A stretch of 64,000 nt of DNA, taken from Pseudomonas fluvialis (GTDB lineage: Bacteria; Pseudomonadota; Gammaproteobacteria; Pseudomonadales; Pseudomonadaceae). Positions within the stretch are counted from its first letter, which is position 1. The number at the start of each line of letters is the position of its first letter. A program made the translations under genes and the position numbers. Positions 20,258-38,894 of the stretch are shown piece by piece. The notes under the pieces are model-generated. The model saw only the letters and a program-made list of their open reading frames with translations, was not told where the DNA came from and did no database searches. The DNA is taken from NCBI RefSeq assembly GCF_014207935.1, contig NZ_JACHLL010000002.1:553865-617864 (forward strand), written 5' to 3'.

Positions 20258-21103
20258 TCAGTCGTTCAACTGCTCGGAGTGGTGACGCAGATGATCGTCG
20301 ATGAAACTGGCGATGAAGTAGTAGCTGTGGTCGTAACCCGGCTGCAGGCGCAGCCGCAGCGGATGGCCGGCGGCCTGCGCGGCCTGCTGCAAGGCCTGGG
20401 GCTTGAGCTGGGTGTCAAGAAAGTCATCCCGGTCGCCCTGATCGATCAGCAGCGGCAGTCGCTCGCTAGCCGTGGCCAGCAAGGCACAGGCATCCCACTC
20501 ACGCCAGCGACTACGGTCCTCGCCCAGGTAACGGGAAAACGCTTTCTCCCCCCACGGGCACTCCATCGGGTTGCTGATCGGGGCAAAGGCCGAAACCGAC
20601 CGATAGCGCCCGGGATTGCGCAGCGCACACACCAGCGCCCCATGGCCACCCATGGAGTGCCCGCTGATGCCGCGACGGTCGGATACCGGGAAGTTGGCCT
20701 CGATCAATGCCGGCAGCTCATGCACCACGTAGTCGTGCATCCGGTAATGGCGAGACCAGGGTTGCTCGCTGGCATTCAGGTAGAAGCCGGCACCCAGACC
20801 GAAGTCCCAGCCGCCGTCGGGATCCCCCGCTACCTCGGCCCCGCGCGGACTAGTGTCCGGCGCGACGATCACGATTCCCAGCTCGGCGGCCAGGCGCTGG
20901 GCGCCGGCCTTCTGCATGAAGTTCTCATCGGTACAGGTCAGCCCCGACAGCCAGTAGAGCACCGGCAAGTGCCAGCCTTCCTCGGCCTGCGGCGGCAGGT
21001 AGACGGCAAACACCATGTCACACCCCAGCACGTTTGAGCGGTGCCGGTAGCGCTTGTGCCAGCCGCCAAAGCTTTTCTGGCAGGACAAATTCTCCAGGGT
21101 CAT
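20258..21103 (-). CDS. fghA: S-formylglutathione hydrolase
   Basis: The second step of glutathione-dependent formaldehyde oxidation, hydrolysing S-formylglutathione to formate and glutathione. The 281-residue esterase-D fold has nucleophile Ser in [11 protein letters not shown] and the C-terminal His in GYDHSYYF. The N-terminal [15 protein letters not shown] is typical. GAGG is well placed before the ATG. It begins 9 bases after the adhC stop and forms an operon with it. A strong hairpin lies just after, before ispF. Confidence 0.97.
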   Translation of the reverse strand: MTLENLSCQKSFGGWHKRYRHRSNVLGCDMVFAVYLPPQAEEGWHLPVLYWLSGLTCTDENFMQKAGAQRLAAELGIVIVAPDTSPRGAEVAGDPDGGWDFGLGAGFYLNASEQPWSRHYRMHDYVVHELPALIEANFPVSDRRGISGHSMGGHGALVCALRNPGRYRSVSAFAPISNPMECPWGEKAFSRYLGEDRSRWREWDACALLATASERLPLLIDQGDRDDFLDTQLKPQALQQAAQAAGHPLRLRLQPGYDHSYYFIASFIDDHLRHHSEQLND

Positions 21104-21112
21104 GGCCGCACC

Positions 21113-22282
<1,170 letters not shown>

Positions 22283-22330
22283 GAATAATCCAGACCTAAG
22301 CAAAACATTATTGCCATACAGGGATAATCA

Positions 22331-23224
22331 ATGAATCGCTGGGAAGGCCTGGATGAATTCGTCGCCGTGGCCGAATGCGGCCAGTTCAGCGCCGCCGCCA
22401 AGCGCCTGGGGTTGTCCAACTCCCAGGTCAGCCGTCAGGTGGCTCAACTGGAAGAACGCCTGCAAACCCGCCTGCTCTACCGCAGCACGCGCAAGGTCAG
22501 CCTGACCGAGGCCGGACAGACCTTTCTCCATCACTGCCGGCGCCTGCAGGATGCCCGCGAGGAAGCCCTGCGCGCCGTCGGCGATCTGGCCGGCGAGCCC
22601 AAGGGACTGCTGCGCATGACGTGCGCCGTGGCTTACGGCGAGCGCTTCATCGTACCACTGGTCAACGAGTTCATGTCCCATCATGACCAGTTGCGGGTCG
22701 AGATCGAGCTGAGCAACCAGACCCTTGATCTGCTACAGAACGGCATGGACCTGGCCATCCGCCTGGGACGCCTGCAGGACTCACGCCTGGTGGCGACTCG
22801 CCTGGCGCCACGGGTCATGCATCTGTGTGCGGCTCCTGACTACCTGCAACGCTATGGCCGCCCGCACTCGCTGTCGGAACTGACGCGGCACAATTGCCTG
22901 GTCGGCAGCAGCGAGCAATGGAGTTTCGAGCAGGATGGCCGCGAACTGGCCCTGCGGGTGCAGGGCAACTGGCGCTGCAACAGCGGCGAGGCGGTACTGG
23001 ATGCAGCCTTGCGGGGTTTCGGCCTGTGCCAGCTGCCGGATTACTACGTGCGTGGTCCGCTGAGCGATGGTCGACTGATCGATCTGCTACCCCAGCACCG
23101 ACCACCGCATACCGCGGTCTGGGCGCTGTATCCGCAACAACGTCACCTGTCGCCCAAGGTCCGTCTGCTGGTCGATCACCTGAAAACGCGGCTATCAGAG
23201 CGTCCCGAATATACCGGCCAGTAG
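22331..23224 (+). CDS. LysR-family transcriptional regulator, divergent from adhC-fghA
   Basis: A 297-residue LysR-type regulator. Residues 1-60 form the winged helix-turn-helix (FVAVAECGQFSAAAKRLGLS, then SQVSRQVAQLEERLQTRLLY). The remainder is a periplasmic-binding-like effector domain, starting GLLRMTCAVAYGERFIVP. Its position next to adhC-fghA matches the P. aeruginosa regulator I remember as GfnR, an activator of glutathione-dependent formaldehyde detoxification. The effector is not deducible. It is transcribed divergently from adhC across 105 bases that contain two dyad elements, and its 3' end faces ispD with 2 bases between. Confidence 0.93.
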   Translation: MNRWEGLDEFVAVAECGQFSAAAKRLGLSNSQVSRQVAQLEERLQTRLLYRSTRKVSLTEAGQTFLHHCRRLQDAREEALRAVGDLAGEPKGLLRMTCAVAYGERFIVPLVNEFMSHHDQLRVEIELSNQTLDLLQNGMDLAIRLGRLQDSRLVATRLAPRVMHLCAAPDYLQRYGRPHSLSELTRHNCLVGSSEQWSFEQDGRELALRVQGNWRCNSGEAVLDAALRGFGLCQLPDYYVRGPLSDGRLIDLLPQHRPPHTAVWALYPQQRHLSPKVRLLVDHLKTRLSERPEYTGQ

Positions 23225-23226
23225 CC

Positions 23227-23937
23227 TCAGTGCTTGTCGGCCCAGCGCCGGCGTAGCCAGTCGAGGTCTTCCGGGCGAGTGACCTTGAGATTGTCGGCGC
23301 GGCCCTCGATCAAGCGCGGCGCTTGCCCTGCCCACTCCAGTGCCGAAGCCTCATCGGTGATCGCCACCCCAGCCACCAAAGCATCGGCCAACGCGCGCTG
23401 CAGCGCGCCGAGATGAAACATCTGCGGGGTATAGGCCTGCCAGATCACACTGCGATCCACCGTTTCGCGAACCCGGCCATCTGCGCCGGCGCGTTTGAGC
23501 GTGTCGCGCGCCGGCACGGCCAGCAGGCCACCCACGGCATCGTCAGCCAGTTCAGCGAGCAACAGGTCCAGATCGGAGCGAGCCAGATTGGGCCGCGCAG
23601 CATCGTGCACCAGCACCCAGTCACCAGCCGTGGCGCCCAGCTCATGCAGACGCTGCAGGCCACTGAGTACCGAGTCGGCACGCTCGGCTCCGCCGCTGGC
23701 GCGCTGGATGCGCGGATCAAGCGCACCCGGCAACTGCGGCCAGTAGGGATCATCCTCAGCCAGGCAGACCACCAGGCCCCTGAGCCCGGGATAGTCGAGA
23801 AAACAGGCGAGGGTATGTTCGAGAATGGTCTTGCCGGCCAGCACCAGATATTGCTTGGGACGGTCGGCACGCATGCGCGAACCGATACCGGCAGCCGGAA
23901 TCACAACCCAGAACGATGGAAGGGTCACAGCGCTCAT
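23227..23937 (-). CDS. ispD: 2-C-methyl-D-erythritol 4-phosphate cytidylyltransferase IspD
   Basis: Third step of the MEP pathway: CTP plus MEP to CDP-ME. The 236 residues show the nucleotide-binding N-terminus IPAAGIGSRMRADRPKQYL, VLVHDAARPNL, and the TDEASALEW segment. The ATG overlaps the ftsB stop by four bases. In many genomes ispD and ispF are adjacent or fused; here a regulator and the formaldehyde genes lie between them, as in Pseudomonas generally (from memory). Confidence 0.97.
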   Translation of the reverse strand: MSAVTLPSFWVVIPAAGIGSRMRADRPKQYLVLAGKTILEHTLACFLDYPGLRGLVVCLAEDDPYWPQLPGALDPRIQRASGGAERADSVLSGLQRLHELGATAGDWVLVHDAARPNLARSDLDLLLAELADDAVGGLLAVPARDTLKRAGADGRVRETVDRSVIWQAYTPQMFHLGALQRALADALVAGVAITDEASALEWAGQAPRLIEGRADNLKVTRPEDLDWLRRRWADKH

Positions 23938-24215
23938 TCAGCCAGCTGATAGAGGGTCTCGCCCTCTTTGACCATGCCCAGTTCGTGGCGGGCGCGCTCC
24001 TCGACGGTTTCGGTACCCTGCTTGAGTTCCAGAACCTCGGCTTCAAGGATGCGATTGCGCTCCAGCAGCTGCTCATTCTCAGCCTGCTGCTCGGCAATCT
24101 GCTGTTGCAGCGCCTGCACCTGGGCAAGGCTGCCGTCACCCACCCACAGGCGATACTGCAGGCCGGCAAGGATCAGGACCAGGAGAACGAACAGCCAGTA
24201 CGGGGCTTTAGGCAT
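23934..24215 (-). CDS. ftsB: Cell division protein FtsB
   Basis: A bitopic inner-membrane division protein that forms the FtsQLB complex. It has a short cytoplasmic tail, a membrane span (YWLFVLLVLILAGLQYRLWV), a heptad coiled coil rich in Gln/Glu/Leu, and the family end ERARHELGMVKEGETLYQL. Start 24215 (MPKAPYWLF, 93 residues) agrees with remembered homologues. ATG 24233 would give 99 residues but lies only four bases from the eno terminator hairpin and has no ribosome-binding site. It is coupled to ispD by a four-base overlap. Confidence 0.93.
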   Translation of the reverse strand: MPKAPYWLFVLLVLILAGLQYRLWVGDGSLAQVQALQQQIAEQQAENEQLLERNRILEAEVLELKQGTETVEERARHELGMVKEGETLYQLAE

Positions 24216-24236
24216 CGCAGCAGTAATATCCATATG

Positions 24237-24262
24237 AAAAGGGCAGCTTGCGCTGCCCTTTT
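24237..24262 (-). terminator. Rho-independent terminator between eno and ftsB
   Basis: AAAAGGGCAG, loop CTTGCG, CTGCCCTTTT: a ten-pair stem with an A/T-rich end, 14 bases past the eno stop on the minus strand. Readthrough or a start site within ftsB's leader would be needed to express ftsB-ispD. Confidence 0.88.
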
Positions 24263-24275
24263 TACCATTCCCGGC

Positions 24276-25595
<1,320 letters not shown>

Positions 25596-25608
25596 TCAGC
25601 CGAATGCG

Positions 25609-28249
<2,641 letters not shown>

Positions 28250-29569
28250 CTACCAGCTCAAACCCACGTCACTCGTCGGCGGCTCCCACAGCAGTTGCGT
28301 GCCCTCCCCGCCTACGCGGTCATAGCCTGGCAGGGCAGCCACCGCCAGCAGCTCGGAGCCCGCGTACAGCAGCGGCAAGCGGTCGCGGGCAAAAACCGGG
28401 ATGCGCGCTTCGTTGAGCAGGCGTTTGAGGTCGCGCCGACCGCGCTGAGGGTGAACCAGGCTCTCTCCGCCCCGACGATAGGCCACACGCAACGAGCCAG
28501 ACGGAGCTTCGCCCGACCAACGCAGCCGGCCATTACCTGGCAGCTCCAGCACCGGCGCCTGATGCTGCCAAGGCAACCCGGCAGCGGGCTGCTGCAGCCA
28601 GTCCCCACTGAGCCACCACAACCGTTCGTCAGATCGATGCAGCTCGCCGCCATGCAGACGCCAGATTGGCCGGGCACTCGCCTGTGCATCGCGCAGCGAA
28701 CACCAGCCAGCCCAGTGCCGCTCATCCGGCAGCAAGGTCAGCGGCGCGAGAAAGTGACGCAGGGCGTTGCGCTGACGGGCCTCACTGAGGCCACGCAAAG
28801 GCGCGAGCAGGAGCGACGGCAATGCCTGCCAGGGCGATTCAGGAGCAAGCCTGGCTGAGGCAAGGTCCTGCTCGGCCAGTTCGCCGAGCAGCTCATCCGC
28901 CTCGCGCAGCTGACGCGCCGTGCGCTGCAGGTTGCCGTCCAGCGCCGGCCAATGCTCGCGCAACGAAGGCAGCACCGCATGACGCAGATAATTGCGACTC
29001 AGGCGGGTATCGGCATTGCTCGGATCCTCAACCCAGCGCAGCTGATGTTCACTGGCATAGCGCCCCAGCTCGCCACGCGTACAGCCGAGTAAAGGCCGCA
29101 GCAAATGACCACTCGCGAACGCACGCTGCACTGGCATGCCTGCCAGCCCGCGCACACCGGCACCTCTCAGCAGGCGAAAAAGTACGGTTTCCACCTGATC
29201 ATCGCCGTGCTGGGCCGTCAGCAGCACTTCACCTGGGGCCAATTCGGCAGCCAGCGCCGCATAGCGGGCCTGGCGGGCAGCCCGTTCAATGCTCGCGCCT
29301 TCCGCCACCTGCACAGCAACCGACCGGAACGGCACGCCGAGCTGCGCACACACTGCGGCGCAATGTTCCGGCCACTGCGCCGCGACAGCCTGAAGACCAT
29401 GACCGACATGCAACGCCCGCAGCGGCGGCAAAGCATGATGTCGGCGCAGACCAGCCAGCAGATGCAGCAGCACCGTGGAGTCCAGCCCACCGGAGAAGGC
29501 CAGCAGCCACCCCGGAGCCTGGCACCAGGGCTGAAGGACGGACAGCAAGGATTGTTCGAGACGGTTCAT
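28250..29569 (-). CDS. tilS: tRNA(Ile)-lysidine synthetase
   Basis: Attaches lysine to C34 of the tRNA-Ile2 anticodon so that it reads AUA. The 439-residue PP-loop ATPase has FSGGLDST at residues 25-32, followed by AQHGDDQVETVLFRLLRG, the TilS-type block. The middle and C-terminal substrate-binding domains are present (ARIPVFARDRLPLLY). It lies between accA and pyrG on the same strand; a terminator separates it from accA. Confidence 0.96.
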   Translation of the reverse strand: MNRLEQSLLSVLQPWCQAPGWLLAFSGGLDSTVLLHLLAGLRRHHALPPLRALHVGHGLQAVAAQWPEHCAAVCAQLGVPFRSVAVQVAEGASIERAARQARYAALAAELAPGEVLLTAQHGDDQVETVLFRLLRGAGVRGLAGMPVQRAFASGHLLRPLLGCTRGELGRYASEHQLRWVEDPSNADTRLSRNYLRHAVLPSLREHWPALDGNLQRTARQLREADELLGELAEQDLASARLAPESPWQALPSLLLAPLRGLSEARQRNALRHFLAPLTLLPDERHWAGWCSLRDAQASARPIWRLHGGELHRSDERLWWLSGDWLQQPAAGLPWQHQAPVLELPGNGRLRWSGEAPSGSLRVAYRRGGESLVHPQRGRRDLKRLLNEARIPVFARDRLPLLYAGSELLAVAALPGYDRVGGEGTQLLWEPPTSDVGLSW

Positions 29570-29584
29570 TGGCCAAGCTTAAAA

Positions 29585-29613
29585 CAACAACGGGCCCGCA
29601 GGCCCGTTGTGTT
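29585..29613 (-). terminator. Rho-independent terminator between accA and tilS
   Basis: CAACGGGCC, loop CGCA, GGCCCGTTG. On the minus strand it ends in TTGTTGTTTT, 15 bases past the accA stop and 15 bases before the tilS start. Confidence 0.85.
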
Positions 29614-29627
29614 GAAACTCAAAGCGA

Positions 29628-30578
29628 TCACGCCACGCCATAGCTCATCAGGCGCTCGTAACGACGCGCCAGCAGATCGGCGCTATCGAGCTTGTTCAGC
29701 ACCTTGAGCTGCGCCAGCAACTCCTTGCGCAATGCATCGGCCATCGCCTGCGGATCGCGATGCGCGCCGCCAAGCGGCTCGCCGACTACCTTGTCAACGA
29801 TGCCCAGCCCCTTCAGACGTTCGGCCGTAATGCCCATGGCCTCAGCCGCATCCGGGGCTTTTTCCGCAGTTTTCCACAGAATCGAGGCACAACCTTCCGG
29901 CGAGATCACCGAATAGGTGGAGTACTGCAGCATGTTCAGACGGTCGCAGACACCAATGGCCAATGCACCGCCGGAGCCGCCCTCACCCACTACGGTGGCG
30001 ATGATCGGCGTCTTCAGACGCGACATGACCCGCAGGTTCCAGGCAATCGCCTCGCTCTGATTGCGCTCCTCGGCATCGATGCCCGGATAAGCACCCGGCG
30101 TGTCGATGAAGGTGAGGATCGGCAGCTTGAAACGCTCAGCCATTTCCATAAGACGACAGGCCTTGCGGTAGCCTTCCGGGCGCGGCATGCCGAAGTTGCG
30201 CCGCACCTTCTCACGCACCTCACGGCCCTTCTGGTGGCCGATAACCATCACGGGCTGGTCTTCCAGACGGGCAATACCACCGACAATGGCGGCATCGTCG
30301 GAGAAATGCCGGTCACCATGCAGTTCGTCGAACTCGGTAAAGATCAGGTCGATGTAATCGAGGGTATAGGGTCGACGCGGATGCCGGGCCAGCTGGGCAA
30401 TCTGCCAGCTGCTCAGATTGTCGAAGATGCTCTTGGTCAGACTGCGACTCTTGTCTTCGAGACGGGCGATCTCGTCACTGATATTCAGCGCATTGTCATT
30501 GCCGACCAGGCGCAGCTCTTCGATCTTGGCTTGCAGTTCGGCAATCGGCTGTTCGAAATCGAGGAAATTCGGGTTCAT
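29628..30578 (-). CDS. accA: Acetyl-CoA carboxylase carboxyltransferase subunit alpha
   Basis: Transfers carboxyl from biotin to acetyl-CoA to give malonyl-CoA, with AccD as partner. From ATG 30578 ([12 protein letters not shown]) it has 316 residues. Family blocks: [47 protein letters not shown] and [12 protein letters not shown]. An upstream in-frame extension (to 30626) does not match the family. A long inverted repeat is in the leader 43-82 bases before the ATG. dnaE is upstream on the same strand. Confidence 0.98.
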   Translation of the reverse strand: MNPNFLDFEQPIAELQAKIEELRLVGNDNALNISDEIARLEDKSRSLTKSIFDNLSSWQIAQLARHPRRPYTLDYIDLIFTEFDELHGDRHFSDDAAIVGGIARLEDQPVMVIGHQKGREVREKVRRNFGMPRPEGYRKACRLMEMAERFKLPILTFIDTPGAYPGIDAEERNQSEAIAWNLRVMSRLKTPIIATVVGEGGSGGALAIGVCDRLNMLQYSTYSVISPEGCASILWKTAEKAPDAAEAMGITAERLKGLGIVDKVVGEPLGGAHRDPQAMADALRKELLAQLKVLNKLDSADLLARRYERLMSYGVA

Positions 30579-30620
30579 AAGCATCCGTCTGGCTGTGGGC
30601 GGTGACGCCCTGTCCGTGTC

Positions 30621-30660
30621 GCGCACGAGCTTGAGGTAACTACCTTAAGGGATCGTGCGC
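30621..30660. repeat. Long imperfect inverted repeat between dnaE and accA
   Basis: The outer arms GCGCACGA (30621-30628) and TCGTGCGC (30653-30660) are exact complements. Inside, TTGAGGTA (30631-30638) and TACCTTAA (30641-30648) pair with one mismatch. The whole can fold as a 40-base hairpin with an internal loop. No T run follows in the accA direction. A smaller hairpin (GGGAC/GTCCC, 30679-30692) lies between it and the dnaE stop. Confidence 0.6.
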
Positions 30661-30696
30661 ATGCGGTCGAGCAGGGCCGGGACTCTCGTCCCTGAC

Positions 30697-34218
<3,522 letters not shown>

Positions 34219-34245
34219 GAGCAGCCCTTGCTGGGTAAAACGACA

Positions 34246-34267
34246 AGGCCCGGATTGTACCGGGCCT
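34246..34267 (-). terminator. Candidate terminator or attenuator between rnhB and dnaE
   Basis: AGGCCCGG, loop ATTGTA, CCGGGCCT. On the minus strand it is followed by TGTCGTTTTA, a moderate T-rich stretch, 20 bases past the rnhB stop. It could partly uncouple dnaE from the lipid A genes. Confidence 0.6.
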
Positions 34268-34287
34268 CGGGGGGAAACGACACGACG

Positions 34288-34890
34288 CTATTCTCTGTCT
34301 TCCAGCACCTGTCGCACCGGGGCAAAGGAGCGCCGATGAATCGGCGTGGCGCCAAGACGACGCAGGGCCTCCAGGTGTATCGGCGTGGGATAGCCCTTGT
34401 GCCCGGCCATGCCGTAGCCCGGATAGAGATCATCCAGCTCGGCCATTTCTCGGTCACGACTGACCTTGGCCAGAATCGAGGCCGCCGCAATCGCCGGCAC
34501 CTGGCTGTCACCCTTGACTACCGGTGCGCTGGGTACAGCCAGTTTGGGACAGCGGTTACCATCGATCAGCGCCAGGCGCGGGGTCACCGACAAGCCCTCC
34601 ACCGCGCGCTGCATGGCCAGCATGGTGGCATGCAGGATATTCAGCTGGTCGATCTCCTCCACCTCGGCGCGGGCAATGCACCAGGCCAGCGCCTTCTCGC
34701 GAATCTCGTCGAACAGCTTTTCGCGCCGGGCCTCGCTGAGCTTCTTCGAATCGTTGAGACCGAGAATCGGTCGTGCCGGGTCGAGAATCACCGCGGCGGT
34801 AACGACCGGGCCACAGAGCGGCCCGCGGCCGACCTCGTCGACACCCGCCACCAGCTCTTCGACCAGGGTGAAATCCAATCCCAACTGCAT
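34288..34890 (-). CDS. rnhB: Ribonuclease HII
   Basis: Removes ribonucleotides from DNA and RNA:DNA hybrids. The 200 residues carry the catalytic acidic residues in [16 protein letters not shown] and LNDSKKLSE, with further ones in LIDGN and [12 protein letters not shown]. Its ATG shares one base with the lpxB stop, giving tight coupling, as in the conserved fabZ-lpxA-lpxB-rnhB-dnaE order. Confidence 0.97.
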   Translation of the reverse strand: MQLGLDFTLVEELVAGVDEVGRGPLCGPVVTAAVILDPARPILGLNDSKKLSEARREKLFDEIREKALAWCIARAEVEEIDQLNILHATMLAMQRAVEGLSVTPRLALIDGNRCPKLAVPSAPVVKGDSQVPAIAAASILAKVSRDREMAELDDLYPGYGMAGHKGYPTPIHLEALRRLGATPIHRRSFAPVRQVLEDRE

Positions 34891-36017
34891 CAGCTACGCA
34901 CCAGTTGCAGCACGGCATCGGCCGCCTGAGCCGAAGCATCCTGACGCAAGGCGCGGTGAATGGTATCGAAGCCGCGGGTCTGCGCGGCGCCATCCAGCAA
35001 CAGGGTGGCCATGGTTTCCGCCAGCGCGTCAGGGGTCGCGGCCTCCTGCAGCAGTTCCGGCACCAACATGCGCCCGGCCAGCAAGTTCGGCAGCGAGACG
35101 TACGGACTCGTCACCAGGCGACGCAGGATGCGGTACGTCAGATTTGCCACGCGATAAGCCACCACCATCGGCCGCTTGAACAGCAAGGCTTCAAGGGTCG
35201 CCGTACCCGAAGCGATCAGCACGGCATCGCAAGCGGCCAGCGCTTCATGGGAACGGCCATCAAGCAGCAGGAGCGGCAAGCTGCGCTCGCTGAGCAGATC
35301 CTCAATCTGCCTGCGACGCTCGGCATTGGCACACGGCAGCACGAAACGCACCCCCGGACGCAGACTGCGCAGGCGCTCGGCGGCATCGAGGAACAAAGCG
35401 CCCAGCTTGGCCACCTCACCGCCACGACTGCCTGGCATCAGCGCGACCACACAGTCCTCGGCATCCAGGCCAAGGGCCTGTCGTGCGGCCAGCTTGTCCG
35501 CCTGCATGGGAATACTGTTGGCCAGCGGATGACCGACAAAGCGCACAGGCATCTCATGTTCCAGGTAGAACTGCGCCTCGAAGGGAAACAGGCAGAGCAT
35601 CAGGTCGCAGCCCTGGCGAATCTTCAACACCCGCTTCTGCCGCCAGGCCCAGACGGACGGGCTGACATAGTGCACGGTACGGATGCCAGCCTGACGCAAC
35701 TTCAATTCAATGTTGAGGGTGAAATCCGGCGCATCGATACCGATGAACACATCGGGTTTCTCTTCGATCAGGGTGCGGATCAGGCGTTTGCGCCGCGCCA
35801 GCAGTTCGGGCAGTCGGCCGAGCACCTCGACCAGGCCCATCACGGAGAGACGCTCCATGGGAAAGTAGGAGCGCAGCCCCTGAGCCTCCATCAACTGGCC
35901 ACCCACACCGATGAACTCGATATCGGCATGCCGCTCACGCAAGGCCTGCATCAGGCCAGCACCCAGGATATCGCCGGACGCTTCACCGGCGACCAGCGCA
36001 ACACGCAATTTGCTCAT
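34890..36017 (-). CDS. lpxB: Lipid-A-disaccharide synthase
   Basis: Joins UDP-diacylglucosamine and lipid X to form the lipid A disaccharide, a peripheral inner-membrane glycosyltransferase (GT19). The 375 residues show [17 protein letters not shown] at the N-terminus, [24 protein letters not shown] and the nucleotide-sugar region [21 protein letters not shown]. It lies 7 bases after lpxA and overlaps rnhB by one base. Confidence 0.98.
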   Translation of the reverse strand: MSKLRVALVAGEASGDILGAGLMQALRERHADIEFIGVGGQLMEAQGLRSYFPMERLSVMGLVEVLGRLPELLARRKRLIRTLIEEKPDVFIGIDAPDFTLNIELKLRQAGIRTVHYVSPSVWAWRQKRVLKIRQGCDLMLCLFPFEAQFYLEHEMPVRFVGHPLANSIPMQADKLAARQALGLDAEDCVVALMPGSRGGEVAKLGALFLDAAERLRSLRPGVRFVLPCANAERRRQIEDLLSERSLPLLLLDGRSHEALAACDAVLIASGTATLEALLFKRPMVVAYRVANLTYRILRRLVTSPYVSLPNLLAGRMLVPELLQEAATPDALAETMATLLLDGAAQTRGFDTIHRALRQDASAQAADAVLQLVRS

Positions 36018-36024
36018 GGGAAAC

Positions 36025-36801
36025 TCAGCGGGTGATGCCGCGGGTAGAAGCCAGAATCGAATCGCGGAATACCGCCACTTCCGGGAACTCGGCAGCAGAA
36101 TCAGCCATCTCGGCCATGGCCTGCTCGACCGTCAGCCCCTGGCGGTAGACGATCTTGTAAGCACGACGCAAGGCGGCAATAGCCTCGGCAGAGAAGCCCC
36201 GGCGGCGCATGCCCTCGAAGTTCATGCTGCGTGCCTCGGCCGGATTGCCGAAGACGGTGACGTAGGCCGGCACGTCCTTGCCGATGGCGGTGCCCATGCC
36301 GGAGAAACTGTGCGCACCGATACGGCAGAACTGATGGACCAGGGTGAAACCGGACAGGATCGCCCAGTCATCGACCCACACATGACCGGCCAGCGCGGTA
36401 TTGTTGACCAGGATGCAGTGATTGGCGATGACACTGTCATGCCCAACATGCACGTAGGCCATCAGCAGGTTGTGATCGCCGATGGTGGTCTCGGCACGGT
36501 CCTGAACAGTGCCGCGGTGAATGGTCACGCCTTCGCGAATCACGTTGTGATCGCCGATCACCAGACGGGTAGGCTCACCCTTGTACTTGAGGTCGGGGGT
36601 ATCCTCGCCTACCGAGGAAAACTGGTAGATACGATTGTGCTTACCAATGACCGTCGGCCCCTTGATGATCACATGGGGGCCAACCACGGTACCCTCGCCG
36701 ATTTCCACATCTGGCCCGATGATCGACCAGGGGCCGACCTGAACGTCATCCGCCAGCCTGGCCGACGGATCGATGATGGCGCGAGGGTCAATCAAACTCA
36801 T
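36025..36801 (-). CDS. lpxA: UDP-N-acetylglucosamine acyltransferase
   Basis: The first acylation of lipid A synthesis. The 258-residue left-handed beta-helix has hexapeptide repeats such as [15 protein letters not shown], a catalytic His in the [12 protein letters not shown] segment, and a C-terminal helical domain. The ATG overlaps the fabZ stop by four bases. The acyl chain preference is not decided here; Pseudomonas enzymes typically use 3-hydroxydecanoyl-ACP. Confidence 0.98.
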   Translation of the reverse strand: MSLIDPRAIIDPSARLADDVQVGPWSIIGPDVEIGEGTVVGPHVIIKGPTVIGKHNRIYQFSSVGEDTPDLKYKGEPTRLVIGDHNVIREGVTIHRGTVQDRAETTIGDHNLLMAYVHVGHDSVIANHCILVNNTALAGHVWVDDWAILSGFTLVHQFCRIGAHSFSGMGTAIGKDVPAYVTVFGNPAEARSMNFEGMRRRGFSAEAIAALRRAYKIVYRQGLTVEQAMAEMADSAAEFPEVAVFRDSILASTRGITR

Positions 36802-37238
36802 AGTTTGCGTTCCGCACAGATGATTTCGGCCGAACAGACTTCCTTGCCGTCCACGGTGGCCCGGCAGGCAAATTTCCAGATGCTGCGCTTGGCGCTGATG
36901 AAGCTAGCCTCCAGGACCAACTGATCACCCGGGGTCACCGGCGAGCGGAAGCGTAGCTTGTCGGAACCCACAAAATAATAGAGGGTTCCATCGGCCGGTT
37001 TCACATTCATCATCTTGAAGCCGAGAATGCCGGCTGCCTGCGCCATGGCCTCAATGATCAGCACACCCGGCATGATCGGATGCTGCGGAAAGTGACCGTT
37101 GAAGAAAGGCTCGTTGATGCTGACATTCTTGTAGGCGCGAATGCGTTTGCCTTCAACATCCAGCTCAGCCACACGGTCTACCAGCAGGAACGGGTAGCGG
37201 TGCGGCAGGTATTCGCGAATTTCGTTAATGTCCATCAT
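36798..37238 (-). CDS. fabZ: 3-hydroxyacyl-ACP dehydratase FabZ
   Basis: Dehydrates 3-hydroxyacyl-ACP during fatty-acid elongation. The 146-residue hotdog fold has the active-site His in [14 protein letters not shown] and the Glu in [15 protein letters not shown]. It sits between lpxD and lpxA, the classical arrangement that ties fatty-acid and lipid A synthesis, since both compete for 3-hydroxyacyl-ACP. Confidence 0.98.
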   Translation of the reverse strand: MMDINEIREYLPHRYPFLLVDRVAELDVEGKRIRAYKNVSINEPFFNGHFPQHPIMPGVLIIEAMAQAAGILGFKMMNVKPADGTLYYFVGSDKLRFRSPVTPGDQLVLEASFISAKRSIWKFACRATVDGKEVCSAEIICAERKL

Positions 37239-37284
37239 GATCGGGGAGAGCCTGTATCAGAAAAGGAAAGCCATCTGGCGCGTA

Positions 37285-38343
37285 TCAGGCATCAGATGAG
37301 GCGTCACCGTTCGGGGTCACGGCAGCCAGACGATTCTCCAGCTGTTTCAGACGCTTGGCCATGTCGTCGAGCTGGCGAATGCGCGCGGCGCTCTTCTTCC
37401 AGTCAGAGGCGGTCTGCATGGCCGTACCGGACGAATAGGCACCCGGTTCAGTGATCGAGCGAGTCACCATGGTCATGCCGGTGACAAAGACGTTGTCGCA
37501 GACTTCGATGTGTCCAACCATCCCGACGCCGCCGGCGATCATGCAGTGCTTGCCGATCTTGGTGCTACCGGAAATGCCGGCACAACCGGCCATGGCGGTG
37601 TGATCACCGATCTGCACGTTGTGCGCAATCATGATCTGGTTGTCCAACTTCACGCCATTGCCGATCTGCGTATCGGCCAGCGCGCCACGGTCGATGGTGG
37701 TATTGGCGCCAATCTCGACATCGTCGCCAATGGTCACGCCGCCGATCTGGGCAATCTTCTGCCACACACCCTTCTCATTGGCGAAGCCGAAACCTTCGCC
37801 TCCGAGCACAGCCCCCGACTGGATGACGACACGCTCACCAATCCGGACATCGTGGTACAGGGTGACCCGCGGAGCCAGCCAGCCATCGGCCGCAATCGAA
37901 CTGCGCGCACCAATCACACAATGCGCGCCGACAGTCACGCGCGGGCCGATCACGGCAGCTTCTTCAATGACAGCGTAGGCGCCGATGCACGCGCTGGCGT
38001 CGACCTGAGCGGAAGCGGCAACCACCGCCGTGGGATGAATCCCGGCAGCGCTCTGCGGTTTGCGATCAAACAGATGGGACAGGCGAGCATAGGCCAGATA
38101 GGGATTGGCCACGATCAGCGCGCTGCCGGCATAGCCCTCGGCATCGGCCTCAGTCAGCAGCACCGCTGCCGCCCGGCATGCAGGCAGGTGCTTGCGGTAC
38201 TGCGGGTTGGCCAGAAAGCTCAGCTGATCCGCCTCTGCCTCCTGCAGCGAAGCCAGACCACGCACGGGAATATCGCTGGCACCACGCAGGGTGGCGCCAA
38301 GCTGCTCGGCCAACTGGCCGAGTGAGAACACCGGAGCCGTCAT
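37285..38343 (-). CDS. lpxD: UDP-3-O-(3-hydroxyacyl)glucosamine N-acyltransferase
   Basis: Third step of lipid A synthesis. It has an N-terminal uridine-binding domain followed by a left-handed beta-helix with hexapeptide repeats (for example IGEGVTIG-like turns, [30 protein letters not shown] split across positions 235-265), and a C-terminal helix ([20 protein letters not shown]). ATG 38343 is used; a TTG two codons upstream is in frame but unsupported. It begins 2 bases after the skp stop. Confidence 0.97.
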   Translation of the reverse strand: MTAPVFSLGQLAEQLGATLRGASDIPVRGLASLQEAEADQLSFLANPQYRKHLPACRAAAVLLTEADAEGYAGSALIVANPYLAYARLSHLFDRKPQSAAGIHPTAVVAASAQVDASACIGAYAVIEEAAVIGPRVTVGAHCVIGARSSIAADGWLAPRVTLYHDVRIGERVVIQSGAVLGGEGFGFANEKGVWQKIAQIGGVTIGDDVEIGANTTIDRGALADTQIGNGVKLDNQIMIAHNVQIGDHTAMAGCAGISGSTKIGKHCMIAGGVGMVGHIEVCDNVFVTGMTMVTRSITEPGAYSSGTAMQTASDWKKSAARIRQLDDMAKRLKQLENRLAAVTPNGDASSDA

Positions 38344-38345
38344 GA

Positions 38346-38849
38346 TCAACGCAGCTGATTCATGCGCTCGATGACTTGGCGGGTGATGTCGAACTGCGGC
38401 TTGACGTCGACTACTGCACCACGCTCAAGCACCAGATCATAACCACCTTTCTTGATCACTTCCTCGACAGCCTTGTCCAGCTTGGGCTTGAGCTGCTTGA
38501 GCATGTCGCGGTCGGAAATGGCCTTGGCTTCGTTGAGTTCCTTGGACTGGAACTGGAAGTCACGAGCCTTCTGCTTGAATTCCAGCTCAAGGCGTTCGCG
38601 CTCGGCCTGCTGCATCTTGTCGCCGCCCTTGACCAGGCGATCCTGAATGCTCTTGGCGCTCGACTCGAGGGTCTTCAGCTTGCTCAGTTGCGGACCGAAC
38701 TTCTTCTCGGCATCCACGGCGTACTTCTTCGCCGCACCCGACTCAAGCAGAGCCATCTGATAGTTGAGGACCGCGATGCGCATTTCGGCGAATGCCGGGG
38801 TGGCCAGCATAGCCGCGGTGAACAGAACCACTTGAGTCAACTTACGCAC
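38346..38849 (-). CDS. skp: OmpH/Skp-family periplasmic chaperone
   Basis: Holds unfolded outer-membrane proteins in the periplasm. It has a signal peptide ([20 protein letters not shown]) and then long charged helices that form the tentacles ([19 protein letters not shown]). GTG 38849 is the start, with GGAG six bases upstream; the frame from a TTG five codons earlier overlaps that site and is rejected. 167 residues. It follows bamA, its functional partner, and precedes lpxD. Confidence 0.95.
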   Translation of the reverse strand: MRKLTQVVLFTAAMLATPAFAEMRIAVLNYQMALLESGAAKKYAVDAEKKFGPQLSKLKTLESSAKSIQDRLVKGGDKMQQAERERLELEFKQKARDFQFQSKELNEAKAISDRDMLKQLKPKLDKAVEEVIKKGGYDLVLERGAVVDVKPQFDITRQVIERMNQLR

Positions 38850-38894
38850 GATGCACTCCTGCAAAACACTTTTGTTTTAATGAGCCAAACACAC

